NCBI RefSeq assembly: GCF_964340395.1 | Contig: NC_135560.1 | Span: 10,175,098-10,239,097 of the forward strand | Length of the DNA stretch: 64,000 bases | Direction: 5' to 3' | Origin: Glandiceps talaboti | Lineage: Eukaryota; Hemichordata; Enteropneusta; Spengelidae | Shown here: in pieces, positions 1 through 12,000 of the stretch | How positions within the stretch are numbered: position 1 is the stretch's first letter | Layout of the letters: each line of letters starts with the position of its first letter | The notes under the pieces: generated by a model | What the model saw: only the letters and a program-made list of their open reading frames with translations | Database searches by the model: none | Told to the model about the DNA's origin: nothing | Position numbers and translations under genes: made by a program

Positions 1-340
1 TTTATCCACTTGCCTAACCATGCATATTGTTATTTTTGCAATATACCTCATTATTTCCCTGTTGCTATGGGCATGGTCTAGTTGCTAGGCATATATGTGT
101 TCACTTGCCGAATGTTTACCCACTTGCCTATCTAGTCCTGTAATACTTTTGCCATATAAACTATTAGTTGGCTGTTGCTATGGGCATGGTCTTGTTGATA
201 AGCATATTACCATATGTTTATTAATGGTTATTCACTGCCTACCCATTCCCGTTTTTTATCTTTGCAAAATAATCCATCATTTGGCTGTTGCTATAGGTGT
301 AATCTTGTTGCTAGGCATATTTGCAAACATTCGTAACTGT
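1..340. repeat. About 110-bp tandem repeat, three diverged copies
   Basis: Three successive units each carry the core GTTGCTATGGGCATGG followed by GTTGCTAGGCATAT, then text close to 'ccacttgcctaNcca'. The array probably runs off the left edge of the window. The same core recurs in a second tandem block at about 3240-3760 and in reverse orientation at about 13450-13690, so this is a dispersed repeat that also occurs in tandem. The short ORF across it (95-370) has no protein-like feature and is not a gene. Confidence 0.75.
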
Positions 341-477
341 TTATTCATTTGGTTATCCATCTGTTTTTGACCCAAAATGCACTTCTCTCATGTGAACAAT
401 TTTCCATGTACACACCCTAAGGCTAAGTAATGTCCCCACCATAGAAAAGAAATCGGTCTGGCATTTTTAAAAGTTAC

Positions 478-512
<35 letters not shown>

Positions 513-1458
513 CATACAATGATACATACATACATGCATGCATGCATGCATACATACATACATACATACATACATACATACATGCATACATACATACATA
601 CATACATACATACATACATGCAGACATACATACATATACATACATACATACATACATACATACATACATACGTACATACATACATGCAGACATTTTACCA
701 TGGCTAATATAGCACTACTGAACCTCAGTCCAGTTGTGTTATAAAACGGACACATACCTAAATCGAATACACGCATCAACAAACGATCACAGTGTATGAT
801 GGGTTACCATGGTAGCAACAATTAGGTCAAACTCCAAGGTCAAAAACATAAGAAAATACAATGACACACGACTGAATAGTAATTTAGTGTGGAAATAATT
901 CAAAGACAATTTTAAGATAACTTGTTCCCTGTATGTTCATGCTAAAATCAATACACTAATGATTATTTGAAATTATTATTTTTTCAGTGATTCATGGCCG
1001 ACTTTAACAATCAGGATAGTATTGTTGACCACCTAGAAATGATGGAAACCGCCAAAGTAATCGATACAACGTTGTTGTAGGACACCTGAATTCAGACTTC
1101 TAGATCTATTGTTAGAATTCAGTCTGCACGGTACAAACATGCATATCATATATCAGCTTAATGCAGTGGGGCTAAATACAGTTAAATAATGCATGGCCTA
1201 CAAGACTTACGCTGACAGACGTACACTATCATAATCATTAAATGTAGGAATTATTTCAGTCTTATTCGCCATTTTATATCTACAAAATGGACAATTTAAA
1301 ATAAAAAATCACTGTTCGATGAAACAAGGAAGATTAATTTCAAACACAAAACTGATTATTTGTGTTCACAGTGAGATGAAATGTAACATTTCGCGTGCAT
1401 GCGTTTTAATAGTGTCTATATTTGTTTGTTTGATTCGTAACAAAAAATGTTATGTGAT
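341..1458. other. Non-coding spacer with a TACA microsatellite
   Basis: No supportable gene. A (TACA)n/(CATA)n microsatellite with GCAT and CAGA interruptions runs from about 475 to 690; all ORFs over it are its translation in different frames. At 804-820 there is a short palindrome, GTTACCATGGTAGCAAC, similar to an RFX X-box but with no gene beside it. Confidence 0.7.
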
Positions 1459-1467
1459 ACTCTCTCT

Positions 1468-1931
1468 AGCTTGGTAGTATAATTATCAAACACTATATTC
1501 TCTCTAGCTTGGTAGTATAATTATTAAACTCTATATTCTCTCTAGCTTGGTAGTATAATTATTAAACTCTATACTCTAGCTTGGTAGTATAATTATCAAA
1601 CACTATATTCTCTCTAGCTTGGTAGTATAATTATTAAACTCTATATTCTCTCTAGCTTGGTAGTATAATTATTAAACTCTATACTCTCTCTAGCTTGGTA
1701 GTATAATTATTAAACTCTATACTCTCTCTAGCTTGGTAGTATAATTATTAAACTCTATACTCTAGCTTGGTAGTATAATTATTAAACTCTATACTCTAGC
1801 TTGGTAGTATAATTATCAAACACTATATTCTCTCTAGCTTGGTAGTATAATTATCAAACACTATATTCTCTCTAGCTTGGTAGTATAATTATTAAACTCT
1901 ATACTCTCTCTAGCTTGGTAGTATAATTATG
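1468..1931. repeat. Minisatellite, 13 copies of a 38/34-bp unit
   Basis: Thirteen copies of a unit starting AGCTTGGTAGTATAATTAT begin at 1468, 1506, 1544, 1578, 1616, 1654, 1692, 1730, 1764, 1798, 1836, 1874 and 1912. Spacing is 38 bp except for three 34-bp units, which lack one CTCT. A second two-state variation (ATCAAACACT versus ATTAAACTCT) segregates among copies. Confidence 0.95.
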
Positions 1932-2348
1932 TATTTAGTAATTTCACCTGAGTTATAGAAATTTACAGACTTTGGGGACCATGAAGTGTAAAAGAGATAC
2001 TTGTAAAGGTAAAAGTGTTATTATAAAACTGTCTAGAGACTCAGACTCCTGTCTTTGTCAAAAGATGTGAACGTGACTTTGAATCATAATTTGCCACCTA
2101 TATGATAATAGTTTTATAAATCTGTATCATAACATACGAGTGATTTTTTTTTCGGCCTGAAAGTACATCCTTGTATAATGAACAAAATAGATTTGTACCA
2201 CTGAACCCATATGGTTTTGATTCTGTCAGAGTTTGGAACATTTCCGTATTTCCAACTGAAAAAATAACAACACACATTTTTATAAATTTGGAATAGTTAA
2301 GTTTAGGTTCTATATCTATGAGGCAAATATGCAATTAATATTCACTAG

Positions 2349-2410
<62 letters not shown>

Positions 2411-3239
2411 ATATGCAATTATTGTTTGCAATGAGTGTAATGTTGATGACACAACCACCCATCCCCCCTCAACACCATGATACACACATTCTTCAAAATC
2501 AACATAAAACACCTTATATTGTGGCACAGGAAAATTACTTTGGCTTGTAAGAATTGCTATGGTTACATTCAACCTACGTGACTCTAGCAGGAAAACCTTG
2601 TTTGTTATCAAAGGCAATTTTCTGGAACTCTTTTTGGTTGCTAAGTATTATGAAATCTTTACAATTTCAGGAATCTATGTTCAAACATAACCACCTGCTG
2701 ACTGACTCACTATAGTTCAAATCACTCCCGGATACTTCTGCATTCCTAAATGTTTTTTTATCATTGATTAAATTCTTTTAAAAATATACCAGTAGTACTT
2801 TCACCTGTCTCTGCATCATACATTAATTTCATTTGCTATGTTTTGAAGTTTCCTTTCTGATCGTTACCATGGTTTTTACACTTTGTGATGAAATGTACTT
2901 TCACCTATCTTTGCATCTTACATTAATTTGCTTTGCTATGTTTTAAAGTTTCCTTTCTGAATGGATCGTTACCATGGTTACATCAACTTACATGTCGGTC
3001 TATAATTATAAGAAAATAAATTAAAATTTACTAATACAAGAGAGATTTGTCTATCTTGATTTATACAAAATAAATAAATAAAAGAAAGATAAATGCAATT
3101 ATTATAAAACCATAATACTAATAGTTAGTCTTTAAAATAATCTTAATATTATTTGTTCATTTGGAGTTACAGGCATATTATGCATAGTCTGGTATTTTTA
3201 TAGTATAATTTTAGGATTAATCATGATTTTTAGAATATG
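1932..3239. other. Non-coding spacer with a TA microsatellite
   Basis: A (TA)n run occupies about 2351-2406. A candidate minus-strand splice acceptor near 2256 (TTATTTTTTCAG) is followed by about 50 open codons, but I could not link it to any gene. Two imperfect copies of a sequence containing 'ttaccatggtt' lie at about 2800-2900 and 2890-2985. Nothing else seen. Confidence 0.5.
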
Positions 3240-3760
3240 CTAATCATCTAAAAGCCTACCTGTATATTCATGTTAGTTGGGGCTTATATAGCAGCAGTTG
3301 CTATGAGCATGGAAATGGTTGCTAGGGAATATATTTGTACGTTTGGAATATGCTAATCATCCTTAAGGCCTATCTGCACTCATGTTAGTTTGGGCTTAAC
3401 ACAGTTGCTATGAGCATGGAAGTGGTTGCTAGGGAATATATTTGTACATTCGGAATATGCTAATCATCCAAAAGGTCTACCTGTAGACTGTACTCTTTGG
3501 GCTTATAGCAGCAGTTGCTATGGGCATGGAAATGGTTGCTAGGGAATATACCGCATGTTTGGAATGCTAATCATTGAAATGCCTTAGGCTTGTGTTTGAT
3601 TTATCTGAAACAAATTGAATAATAGTTTCTATGGAAATGTGTGTGATTGCTAGGAATGTAATATTTTGAAATCTACCTGTTTTCATATTTGTTTTGGCTC
3701 AAACACATATTGATCACAGTTGCTATGGGCATTGTCTTTGTTGCTAGTTTTTAGGCTTGA
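3240..3760. repeat. About 100-bp tandem repeat sharing the GTTGCTATG core
   Basis: Three or four diverged tandem units carry 'ggcttatagcagcagttgc', then TATGGGCATGGAAATGG, then TTGCTAGGGAATATA and 'ggaatatgctaatcat'. The GTTGCTATGGGCAT...GTTGCTAGG core is the one found at 1-340 and, inverted, at about 13450-13690. Later units decay toward 3760. Confidence 0.75.
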
Positions 3761-4730
3761 ATGAGAGTGTTCATTTTCTGATCTACCCATAATCATTATG
3801 TTCTCACCAATGCGGGCTAAAACCCTTTGGTAATCACAGCAAGAGATGTAGCAGTGTTTTAGTTCAAGTAGTGATCAATGTTGCCAGACACACATGTAGA
3901 TGAATGGACACTTTTGTCATGTACCATTCCTGAACCTCAAAGTCTGTTATGTTTGACGATGCCAATACAGAGATTTCAACAATTCAAAACTTAATATTAC
4001 AAACAGCAACTACACGACCTAATGAAAAATCACTTTTTCTAAATAACTTCAGAAATATATTGTGCTCACATATAATAAGAGGAATATACGTTTTGTTGAA
4101 TAGGCATCTGCTTCGCATACAAAATGTAAGACTTTTTCAGGACATATTGGATGTTTGATTTCAAGCACGTACATTCCATATGATAGATCATCCCGTACGG
4201 TAATTTTCTCTGTAAAACAGAGATGTGATCATGTGTGTTAATTAGTATAGATCCCTTGCCATCAGTATTTGTCTCAATCTTTCAAACATTTTATCTAAAT
4301 CATTGATTCAGTCAACAACTAAGCATGAAGAGGTGACAATTTCACAAACCATATATTTGGAAAATTCTACTTTGAGAACTGGTAAAAAAAAATCCTACAT
4401 GCTATTTTACAAACATTTTATATTGCATAATTGGGCTGATTGCCTTTGAACTTGAAAAACTGAAAAACTAAACCAATATTAGGTTGCAAAACTAAACACA
4501 TTCCAGTGGTTTTAGTTACCACCTATCATTGAATAAACATAATGTATCAAGTTCAATACCAGTACAAATAAGACACAGTTCTGAAAAATTTGCATACAGG
4601 GTAACGCACTACTAAACATGTAATGTCAATATTACACAGACCATCAACATAAAGAGCTATTTTAAGCCAAAATTTGTCAAGATCGGAGAGTGTAATGGTC
4701 ATTATTATAGAATATGATTTTATTAGTGTC

Positions 4731-5165
4731 TTAATGGGGAGCACCACCACTCCAGAAAATACAGACATTTTCAAAAATTATGGGTTCTGGAGAGTCACTT
4801 TATGATTTTATATCATATACAATTATTTGTGATTTCAGAGAAACACCAAGTTGCAGCTCTTATAGTGAGGGTATCTTCCTGTGGGACACTGCCTCATGGG
4901 AATTAGCAGAAATAATTATTCATGGTTGAACAATGAATATTCATGACTCACAATATAAAACATCTCTCATGAATATTCATTATTTAACCATGATAATATT
5001 ATTTTTGCTTACTACAGTAAAGATACCCTTTGAAGGCTCAAGATCAACTTAATGTTTCTATGAAATTGCAAGTAATTGTGAGTGATGTAAAATCATGAAA
5101 TGACTCTCCAGAATCCATAGTTTATGAAAATGCCTTTGTATATCCTGGAGTGGTGTTCCCTTTAA
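4731..5165. mobile_element. TTAA-bounded foldback element (MITE), about 435 bp
   Basis: Two imperfect inverted arms of about 200 bp (roughly 4735-4945 and 4962-5161) fold into one long hairpin; the loop is near 'gactcacaatataaaacatc'. The outermost bases are TTAA at 4731-4734 and TTAA at 5162-5165, followed inward by TGGGGAGCACCACC and AGGGAACACC. TTAA duplication is the target-site habit of piggyBac-type transposases. The element has no transposase gene, so it would be non-autonomous. The family assignment rests only on TTAA and is tentative. Confidence 0.7.
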
Positions 5166-6174
5166 ACTGTTATCTGTTACAGCGACATGTTATAGTCTCT
5201 GGAAATTAATCAATATACTAGTTGCTATCTGCAATGCATTAGTATCAGAAAGATATACGACCTACTTTTTTTTGAAAGAGCTTTATTTATGACTTTGTTA
5301 TCTGTACAGCTTCAGTAAGCATTGCCATGGATACTATATAGCTATGGCATTCTATCAATATTTTTATGACATCATATAAAACCATACTACTTGTTCTAAT
5401 ATTTTGGACAATTTTTATTATTTCTGATCTATGAGATTTTTTCTTCCAAATTCTAATTTGTTTTTATAGTAATATAATGTAAGAGTTTATTAATAAAGAT
5501 TTAAACCATTTTAAGACCTTCTCAACCATACACTGCCAAAAACACTCTTGTGGATAATTTCCCAAAACACTTTCTTTGACATAGCATATTTTTTTCAACT
5601 GATATATATATGTAGTACATTCACATTGTATCTTAATTTTCCCTTTACTGTTTATGGTAATTATGGCTGTCTATAAACAGATGGACTTGAAAAAAATAAG
5701 GGTATTAAAAATAGTATTAGTTTTACATAAATGCTGGTTTCATAACCATGGCATTGTTTTTCTTGAAATCGACACATATTAGAATTTGCAGTTTAATTCA
5801 TGGAATATGTAATAGGGTTAAAATATAAGTTTTGGTAATTACTACATGGTTTTACTACTCAGCTGAGTTTCAGAAGTGAAACAGTGTGGTTTGTTAGCAT
5901 TTTAAAGCCCAGTAATAGCTAGCAGACAGAAATCTGATAAAATGTGCATATAGATTTCCAAACCGTGTACCAAAATTTGGTTGGGAACAACGGTATATAT
6001 ATGAAAGATAAAATAATACTTTAGGAGAACATGCACAGCAAAGTCAACTATCCATGACTTAATGCCAGCGTAGGAAAATATGATATTCCACCAATCTACT
6101 GTGACATCATCACAGAAGGTGGACAGACTATACTGATGTTAACTGACAAATACTTTCACACCTGAAATTTACAT
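5166..6174. other. Non-coding spacer
   Basis: No gene, tandem repeat or inverted repeat that I can support. AT-rich unique-looking sequence. Confidence 0.5.
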
Positions 6175-6375
6175 ATATTGAAGCTAACCTTTTCACACCT
6201 CTGGTTAATCAACACCTCCAGTTTTGTCAGACCCAGGTGGGTGGAGGGTCTATGGTTAGACACTGAAGAAGGACAAGTGATTTGTTCAAACATAGACCCT
6301 CCATGTAGAGGGTCTATGGTTCGAACATGCCTGTTTCTTAATCAAAAGTGGAAGAAGAGAACTTGTGTATGAACA
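6175..6375 (+). repeat. Partial copy of the element at 34.9 kb
   Basis: The stretch with 'gaagaaggacaagtgatttg', 'tgtttcttaatcaaaagtgg' and 'agaagagaacttgtgtatga' matches the right arm of the foldback at 34873-35140. Between its two halves this copy carries a small extra palindrome (CATAGACCCTCC...GAGGGTCTATG). The motif 'ggtggagggtctatggtta' also occurs at about 51822. The ORF over it is not a gene. Confidence 0.65.
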
Positions 6376-7149
6376 GGATATGTGGCAACTCTGACAGGTA
6401 GTAACTGAAACATACCTATACTGTATGCACTGTTAACAAAAACACTCAGAACATGTTCATAAAAGTGCCTCCACACATTAATTGTACATTTATGTTGTTT
6501 GAACATGTGACCTTTAGCATTTGATGAAATTCCATATCTTTTATTTTACAGGTTGCCAAATTACTCCTAATATGCAAATTCTGAAACTATAACATCAAAT
6601 ATTCTACTCTGTTACTAGGGTATATAGTTACATTCATACCTTTCAGTTATGATGTACATTTCATTTTTGTCAATTACTACGGTTTGTTGGCATTATGCCA
6701 ATAATATGTACATAACATTATTTATGGCTTAATAATTGAGGTATACATGAGTGTTAACGGGAGCCAACAACTAATTAATAGAACGTTTTAATTGATGAAT
6801 CAATATTTGTGTTTGTTGCCATGATGTCACAATTGATGAGTGGTGCAATGGACACACATTGTTAATGAATTAATTCACACCTCAGTTGATGTGAATATAT
6901 GAAATATACAACATTAAATGACTTGTCATGTTTGATCAAATTATCAAATATTACTGACAATCAAATGTGTGTCACAGATGGAAGTGTTGAATATCTTGTA
7001 TTTTTTGCTGGTCTGGAATGTTTTATGCTCAGTAGTTTAGGAAGACACCAAGAATTTGAATGAGTAACCATGGTTACCAAGTTAACCAAGATAACACAAA
7101 TTAAATAGATCCCAGTGGCAATAAATATCAGAATCAATGTAAACGAATG

Positions 7150-7450
7150 AAATGTACACAATATTTTTATCCAACATTGACAATGATTTTAAGAAATGAC
7201 ACACCAAAATGTGAAATGTACACAATATTTTTATCCGATATTGCAATGATGCCATTCATTTTGTGAAATGTACACAATGTTTTTTTCTGAAATTGACGAT
7301 TATGAAGTCATTTAGTTTGTGAAATGACACACCAAAATGTGAAATGTACACAATATTTTTATCCAAAATTGACGATTATAAAGTCATTTATTTTGTGAAA
7401 TGACACACAAAAATGTGAAATGTACACAATGGCACATATGTTTGTGAAAT
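7150..7450. repeat. Diverged tandem repeat with GAAATGTACACAAT core
   Basis: Five occurrences of 'gaaatgtacacaat', mostly followed by 'atttttatcc', start near 7148, 7213, 7265, 7340 and 7417. They are interleaved with 'tgaaatgacacac' segments, giving units of about 50-75 bp. Confidence 0.75.
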
Positions 7451-7594
7451 GAAAATATGATTTACAGCCCCTACTACCTGTAAATGGAATAATATTTCTT
7501 TCATAATTTTGTATTTAATAAATCTTACTTCCTGAATACTTCCTGAAGCATTTATGGCTGCTGAGCGATCAGGTAAATCATACCAATGTCAAAC

Positions 7595-8075
7595 ATATAA
7601 TATAATATAATATAATGTAATATAATGTAATATGATATAATATAATGTAATATAACATAATATAATATAATACAATAAAATATAATGTAATGTAATATAA
7701 TATAATGTAATATAAAATAATATAAAATAATGTAATGTAATATAATATGACACAATATAATATAATATAATATAATACAATATAATGTAATGTAATATAA
7801 TATGATGTAATATCATAATGTAAAATAATGTAATATAATTTAATACAATATACAATAATGTAATGTAATGTAATATAATATGATGTAATATCATAATGTA
7901 AAATAATGTAATATAATTTAATACGATATACAATAATGTAATGTAATGTAATATAATATGATGTAATATAATGTAAAATAAAGTAATAAAATATATCAAA
8001 TGATGTAATATAATATAATATAATATAATATGAAAAATAATGTAATATTATATAATACAATATAATATAATGTTT
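7595..8075. repeat. AT-rich TATAA-type minisatellite
   Basis: About 480 bp of pentamer/decamer variants of TAATA (TATAA, TGTAA, TACAA). At least two longer internal duplications occur (the stretch with 'gatgtaatatcataatg' is repeated at about 7803 and 7880). The overlapping minus-strand ORFs are Tyr/Ile/Leu repeats produced by the satellite. Confidence 0.9.
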
Positions 8076-8655
8076 TTTACAAAATGTGGTCATGACCAAT
8101 ATTCTACTAGCTTATTGGCTTAACACACAGACGCTTGCATTGTAAACTGCTTCAATGCCCAGTTTACTAATTGCAATTCATCAGACACAACTTGGCAACC
8201 TTGAATGGAATGTGGTAGTCAATTCATTTCATTCCCTGAAGTCAGTTATTTGGTTTTTCTTTTACTATTATTTTCAATCTATTTTGTAACTCTGAATAAC
8301 CTGAAAATGTAACAACATTGTAAAAATTCTCACCATGTTGTGTTCTACTTTGAGTTAGACTGACAAGCAGTTACATGTTTCTTTTGTCTTACTTTCAATT
8401 ATTCGTGAATACAATGTATTCTGAAACCAACAAAACAAGTAGACTGTGTTTTTACTTGGAGTTCACAGGATATGAATGCAAATGTCAAAGGTTAGAGGTC
8501 AGAGGTAGTTTGTCCTACTTTCAATAGGAACACCCTGGTAGTGTTACTGACAGTGTTTTGTAATTTATTATGGTCTCACCTCACTTTTGAAACGGATGAA
8601 ATATTGCCCTAATTGAAGTACCTGAAGGGGTGTCATAGTGAAATATTGCCTTAAA

Positions 8656-9034
8656 TACAACTGCTGACACCAGACTGTGGACGAATCAAACCTGTTACAA
8701 ACAGGGAAAGTAAACAACTGAATTGGATTAATAACACTTAGCACAGCATGTTGGAACAGCAGAGACTTGTATTACACACCATGGTTTGATAAGAACAGTT
8801 TTATGGCCTCTTTATGTGTACATGAAATGTCGGGTGAACTGGAAATTTGTTTGTGAACATGAACTATTATGTAAAGTGGCCATAAAACTGTTCTTATCAA
8901 ATGATAGAATGTAATACAAGTCTCTGTACTTCCAACATGTTGTGACAAGTGTTATTAATCCAAATCCAATACAGTTGTTTATTTTCCGTTTGTTAAAGGT
9001 TTCAGTCGTCCACTGTCTGATGTCAGCAGTTGTA
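8656..9034. mobile_element. Long imperfect foldback (hairpin) element
   Basis: Left arm about 8656-8811 and right arm about 8869-9034 are reverse complements with scattered mismatches. They share 'acaactgctgac', 'aacaactg', 'ttaataacactt', 'agagacttgtattaca' and 'gataagaacagttttatggc'. The loop is about 57 bp. There is no coding content, so it is MITE-like or a source of hairpin RNA. I could not define target duplications. It lies just downstream of candidate exon 4 of the minus-strand gene. Confidence 0.8.
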
Positions 9035-9081
9035 GAAGTACCCTTAGTAGATGAGTGTCAATGTACTTACATGTACATTAC

Positions 9082-12000
9082 CTGTTCAGCAAACTGGATA
9101 ATTGCCCTATATTAATCTAAAGAACATTTTAAACTTAATTCTGTTATCCCTAAATACACCGTGCGGTTAATCTTCTGCTACCAGTGACTATGTATACCAC
9201 ATACAGTATAAAACTATGTCTCAACTGCTAAAATGTTCTGAGGAACTGCAACATTTTCCTTTCCGCCTCAAACTGTCGACCAATGAACACATCTTTTCCC
9301 AATCAAAATTAACATTGAACTACATTTTTTTTTATTTATACATTTTTGTGTGCATGATTTATAAGAATAACAAATGTCAGCAGTTAATTGCTCTTGTTTA
9401 GATTACATATTCTACAGATGCTGGTCTTGTGTTGTAGCATAAAATAATTATTCAGTATTGAAAAAAATAAACGCATAATCGTGTTTTCTGTTATTTTAGT
9501 ATTTGAATAGATATCTTATATATTGTACAAACAAACAAATACAATGTATAAAGAAATATGAAAGATTTTCTCTGGTTTGGGTTTGTCAATGTGAACATGC
9601 TGTACTATAAAATTATTGTACCCCTCCTTTACATCCTTACAACCCCTACAGCTTACAAATTGGTATGTTCCAATCATCAATAACAATGGATTCATACATT
9701 GAAATAAATGGCAGGTACAGCTCCATGTCACAGATGGCAAACTTTTACACACAAAAATGCTTCTTACTCTAAATTACTCTCGTAAAGGAAACGATTTTCT
9801 GCTCCAGTGGCAATGACCTAGCTGGGGTATGGATATAATACCAGCTGCCGGTTTAAAAAAAATAAATCCATGCTATTTTTAACATTTTAGTCCAACAATT
9901 ATAACAACTACTGACTTGATCACCTTCAAGGTCAAAATAGTTTACATTGATGATAAAAGACGTCTCATTTAAATTACAAAAGGAAAACAATTTGAATATG
10001 AATAGAAATATTGATTGATATATCTCTATACTGGATTGAAATGGTGATGAACTACCATGTCAACAAAAGAGTAACATTTTAAAAACAAAATTGATGGATG
10101 AAATATACAGATGTACAATGGACGAAATATACAGATGTACAATGGACGAAATATACAGATGTACAATGGACGAAATATACAGATGTACTATGGACGAAAT
10201 ATACAGATGTACAATGGACGAAATATACAGATGTACAAGAGACGAAATATACACATGTACAATGGACGAAATATACATATGTACAATGGACGAAATATAC
10301 AGATGTACAATATTTTTACAGTTATAGATATGGTGTAATGGTATGACAATAGGATGTCATTTCCCAATATTTTTCTTCGTTCAGCTAAGGAAAATACGAG
10401 TGACCTAAGGGGCCTTTGTCACTACTCATTGCTAGACGACTAGTGACAAACCCTTAGGTCACAAATATTTTCCTGCTGAGGGAAGAAACATATTGGGGAA
10501 TAATATATTTATACCATTGCCAGTAAATATTTAAAAAAAAGGACTGCTCTCAGGATAAGTTGGTGAATTATTGTATGAAATTTTAGAAGCTGGACTGATC
10601 GAGTTTCCTTCATGTTTGCCACATATAAAATATTGTTGAATAAAACACTACTTTTTCTTTTTTTTTAACCTGTTTTTCCCTAACTTGTAGTTTTTTGTTT
10701 ACAAAATATTATCCAGTAGAATTAGGATTACAAGAACATTTTGTCTTAACTTTATCTGAGAAGTTTGTTTTTCTACGAATTAATATTCATGAACTCTGGG
10801 TTCTTAGCAATCTGTTTAAAAACTGATATAGGGAAGTTGGTGCTATTTCTTTATTTACATCCTACTTTTATCGTCATTTGTTCTATTTTTGTTGTTGTGT
10901 GAGCACCTGATACATACATCTGACACAATACCATAGCTGTTCTTGTACCAGTGCTACCACATCTCATACTTATGAGTAGCCAACCAGAATCCGTCTTACA
11001 ATATAACACCCAACATTCGAAATTGAAAGAAATAACGATAACATTGTTGTCTGCGCTCTGTGCGCACGCTCTTTTCGAACAGAGCGCTCTAAAGTACCGT
11101 ACCATTAGGTTTCGACGCATTCTCATTCGTTGAGTTAATTCACTCAGCGCTCACGTTTTATCTGAGAACATCTATTGCATTGTGTCTCATGAAGGTATCA
11201 GGTCCTCATAGAACAAAAAGGAACAGATGACAATAAAAGTACGAAACAGGTAAATAAGAAGTAGCACCCAGTTCCCTACATCAGATTTTAATCAAGATCT
11301 GGTTAGTATCAAATGAATTTCTACTCACAGACTCAAAAAAAGATTTTGTAATACATTTGGGATTTGCTTCCAAAAAAGTGTTTGACAAGGCTGTGAGTCA
11401 AAATTTTCATTTGTTTATATAGTTTTGGTGTTTTGGTTTACTCCTGTTAGGTTACGTGTTATGAAAAATAGTTACTTTTAGAACGGATAAATCAGCAATG
11501 AATGTGACGTGATGTTACAGTGGTGATGATTTCATTACAGAGAATTAAGGTATCTGAAATTGGCAGAATATAAGTTGTTATGTGTGACATACTTGTTTTC
11601 ATTCACAAAAAAAATAATGGTGCTAGCATACCAGAAAGTGAGACCACCTGTGGAACATAAATCAATGCTATTGAATCGGAGTACAGATGTCAGTGGTACG
11701 AAATGTACAACGTGTTTACACAGTTACGGATGACAATCCCCACTATGGTGGGATTAACAGGGGTCACTTTTTTTTTGTACATTTCAATTCTTCCAGAAAG
11801 TTAAAATGTTATGACCATTACATATTTTTCTACTAGTGAAAGAGAAATGAAAAAAAAGAAAGAAAGAAAAACAAACTTTTCATACTTGAATCAGAAGGAT
11901 AAACAGTTTTGACTGTATGTCCATATCTGATTTCTTGTAAATTGAGGGTATTCTGAGAGCTTGAAGTGAAATAAACAACAGTGTATTGTGTTGAAGAATT

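Noticed and set aside
2098-2256. Terminal minus-strand exon after acceptor TTATTTTTTCAG
   Set aside because: Two frames are open for about 50 codons but neither is recognisable, and no upstream donor of matching phase could be linked.
6301-6330. GGTTCGAAC string as a tRNA T-arm
   Set aside because: No acceptor stem, anticodon arm or A-box at the right spacing; part of a dispersed repeat.
7578-8099. 173-codon minus-strand ORF
   Set aside because: A Tyr/Ile/Leu product of the TATAA minisatellite.
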